DNA from: Vagococcus hydrophili
GTDB lineage: Bacteria > Bacillota > Bacilli > Lactobacillales > Vagococcaceae
Length of the DNA stretch: 64,000 nucleotides
Assembly (NCBI RefSeq): GCF_011304195.1
Contig: NZ_CP049887.1
Span: 1,674,001 to 1,738,000 of the forward strand
Direction: 5' to 3'
A program made the position numbers and the translations under genes. Of this stretch, positions 63,207 through 64,000 are shown piece after piece. How positions within the stretch are numbered: the stretch's first letter is position 1; each line of letters begins with the position of its first letter. The notes below the pieces were generated by a model. The model was not told where the DNA came from. It searched no databases and was given only the letters and a program-made list of their open reading frames with translations.

Positions 63207-64000
63207 TGAAAAATACTTATGAATCAGACTATTGGCACCGTATTTATCATTTACAAGATTATATAGAATCACATCCAACAGAACATTTTACGGCGGAAGA
63301 ATTGGTTAAGGAATCTGGTTTTTCAAAGTATCATTTTCATCGTATTTTTAAAGCAATGACGCATGAATCTTTATACCAATTTATTACGCGAACAAAGATG
63401 GAATGGGCACAAGGATTACTGAAACATCGTCAGGATTTATCGATTACAGCGATTTCTTTTGAACTAGGTTTCAGTGATTCGGCTGTCTTTTCAAGAAGCT
63501 TTAAAACGTATTACGGGATGTCACCAAAAGAGTTTCGTGATGGACAGTCTACTGAGTATCTTGAAGTTCAAAAAAAGAAAAGAAGAATAGTACCCCAAAA
63601 AAGCAATATAAACGTTGAGTGTGAAATTAAAAAGATAGATAGATTAAAGGTTCTTTATCAAAGAAAAATAGGTGCCTACCATGAATTGGATGGTTATGAA
63701 AAAATATTGGGAGACATATTTAATTACGCAATGACTCATCAGATGTTAGATACTAAACAATCAAAGCCATTAGCTATTTACCATAGTAATCCAGAGATAG
63801 GTTTGGAAGAAAATCAACGAACAAGTATTGGGATGATAGTGAAAGAAGATATCACAGAGAACGGCGTATCTGATTTTGGGATTTTAACAATTGATTCAGG
63901 ATTATTTGCTATCTTTACTTTTAAAATTAAGCAAAATCAGTATAGAGAAGCTTGGGATTATGTTTACGGCTATTGGCTACCTAAAAGTGGGTTTGTTCCA
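63207..64000 (+). CDS. AraC-family regulator with a GyrI-like domain (partial)
   Basis: The gene runs off the end of the window. AAAAGGAG precedes ATG at 63207. The N-terminal AraC HTH pair is clear (AEELVKESGFSKYHFHRIFK and AISFELGFSDSAVFSRSFK), and after about residue 130 a GyrI-like ligand domain begins (INVECEIKKIDRLKVLYQRK, GAYHEL). The type resembles Rob/SoxS-like and TipAS-like drug-sensing regulators. The visible frame stays open for 264 residues to the window edge. Confidence 0.9.

Overview
The window is AT-rich DNA from a low-GC Gram-positive coccus of the Lactobacillales. Enterococcaceae, perhaps Vagococcus or Enterococcus, is the best guess. The guess rests on strong AGGAG ribosome sites, LPxTG pili with class C sortases, a LytSR-LrgAB locus, a T-box-led amino-acid ABC operon, an EfrEF/ChlR-like drug exporter locus, DUF4767-type lipoproteins and BglG/LicT antitermination. 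No rRNA, tRNA or CRISPR array was seen.

Layout. 1-8 kb is an accessory region: the C-terminal part of a type III restriction subunit, a large AAA_13/RloC-like ATPase lying between two 52-bp near-identical repeats, an IS66 element, and a frameshifted AraC-type gene with decaying fragments. 8-20 kb holds envelope and membrane genes: a GH101/GH129-like membrane protein, a triple-domain RidA protein, a PASTA membrane protein, a class A PBP, a lipoprotein, an XRE-type membrane regulator, a relic of a second PBP, and a membrane-protein gene broken by a perfect 16-bp tandem duplication. 19.8-26 kb has a WYL regulator with an epoxide-hydrolase-like gene, then a beta-glucoside-type PTS operon with promoter, cre site, RAT and terminator and its own LicT-like antiterminator. 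26-32.4 kb has an SDR-hydrolase fusion with a TetR regulator that shares its operator, a lipoprotein, RluF, and an ECF sigma factor with its membrane partner.

32.5-43.4 kb carries lytS-lytT-lrgA-lrgB. A T-box leader with apparent histidine specifier CAC follows, then a group II intron inserted exactly at the end of the T-box terminator, then the ABC permease, ATPase and binding protein that the T-box should control. Next are a PocR/AraC regulator with a divergent Fe-alcohol dehydrogenase and a four-unit, 124-bp tandem array of hairpin-forming repeats. 43.4-50.3 kb holds a heterodimeric ABC exporter with a divergent MerR regulator, a C39-like peptidase and an AAC(3)-like acetyltransferase. 50.6-59.8 kb is a pilus island (three LPxTG proteins, two class C sortases, an Mga/AtxA-like regulator). 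The end carries a UvrA paralogue, a beta-lactamase-fold serine hydrolase and a partial AraC/GyrI-like gene.

The points most worth a second look are the T-box/intron arrangement, the predicted cytoplasmic SpaA-like extensions on both pilus sortases, the repeat-flanked AAA_13 gene next to the type III restriction gene, the 124-bp array, the single-chain triple RidA and the probably leaderless, self-controlled TetR gene.
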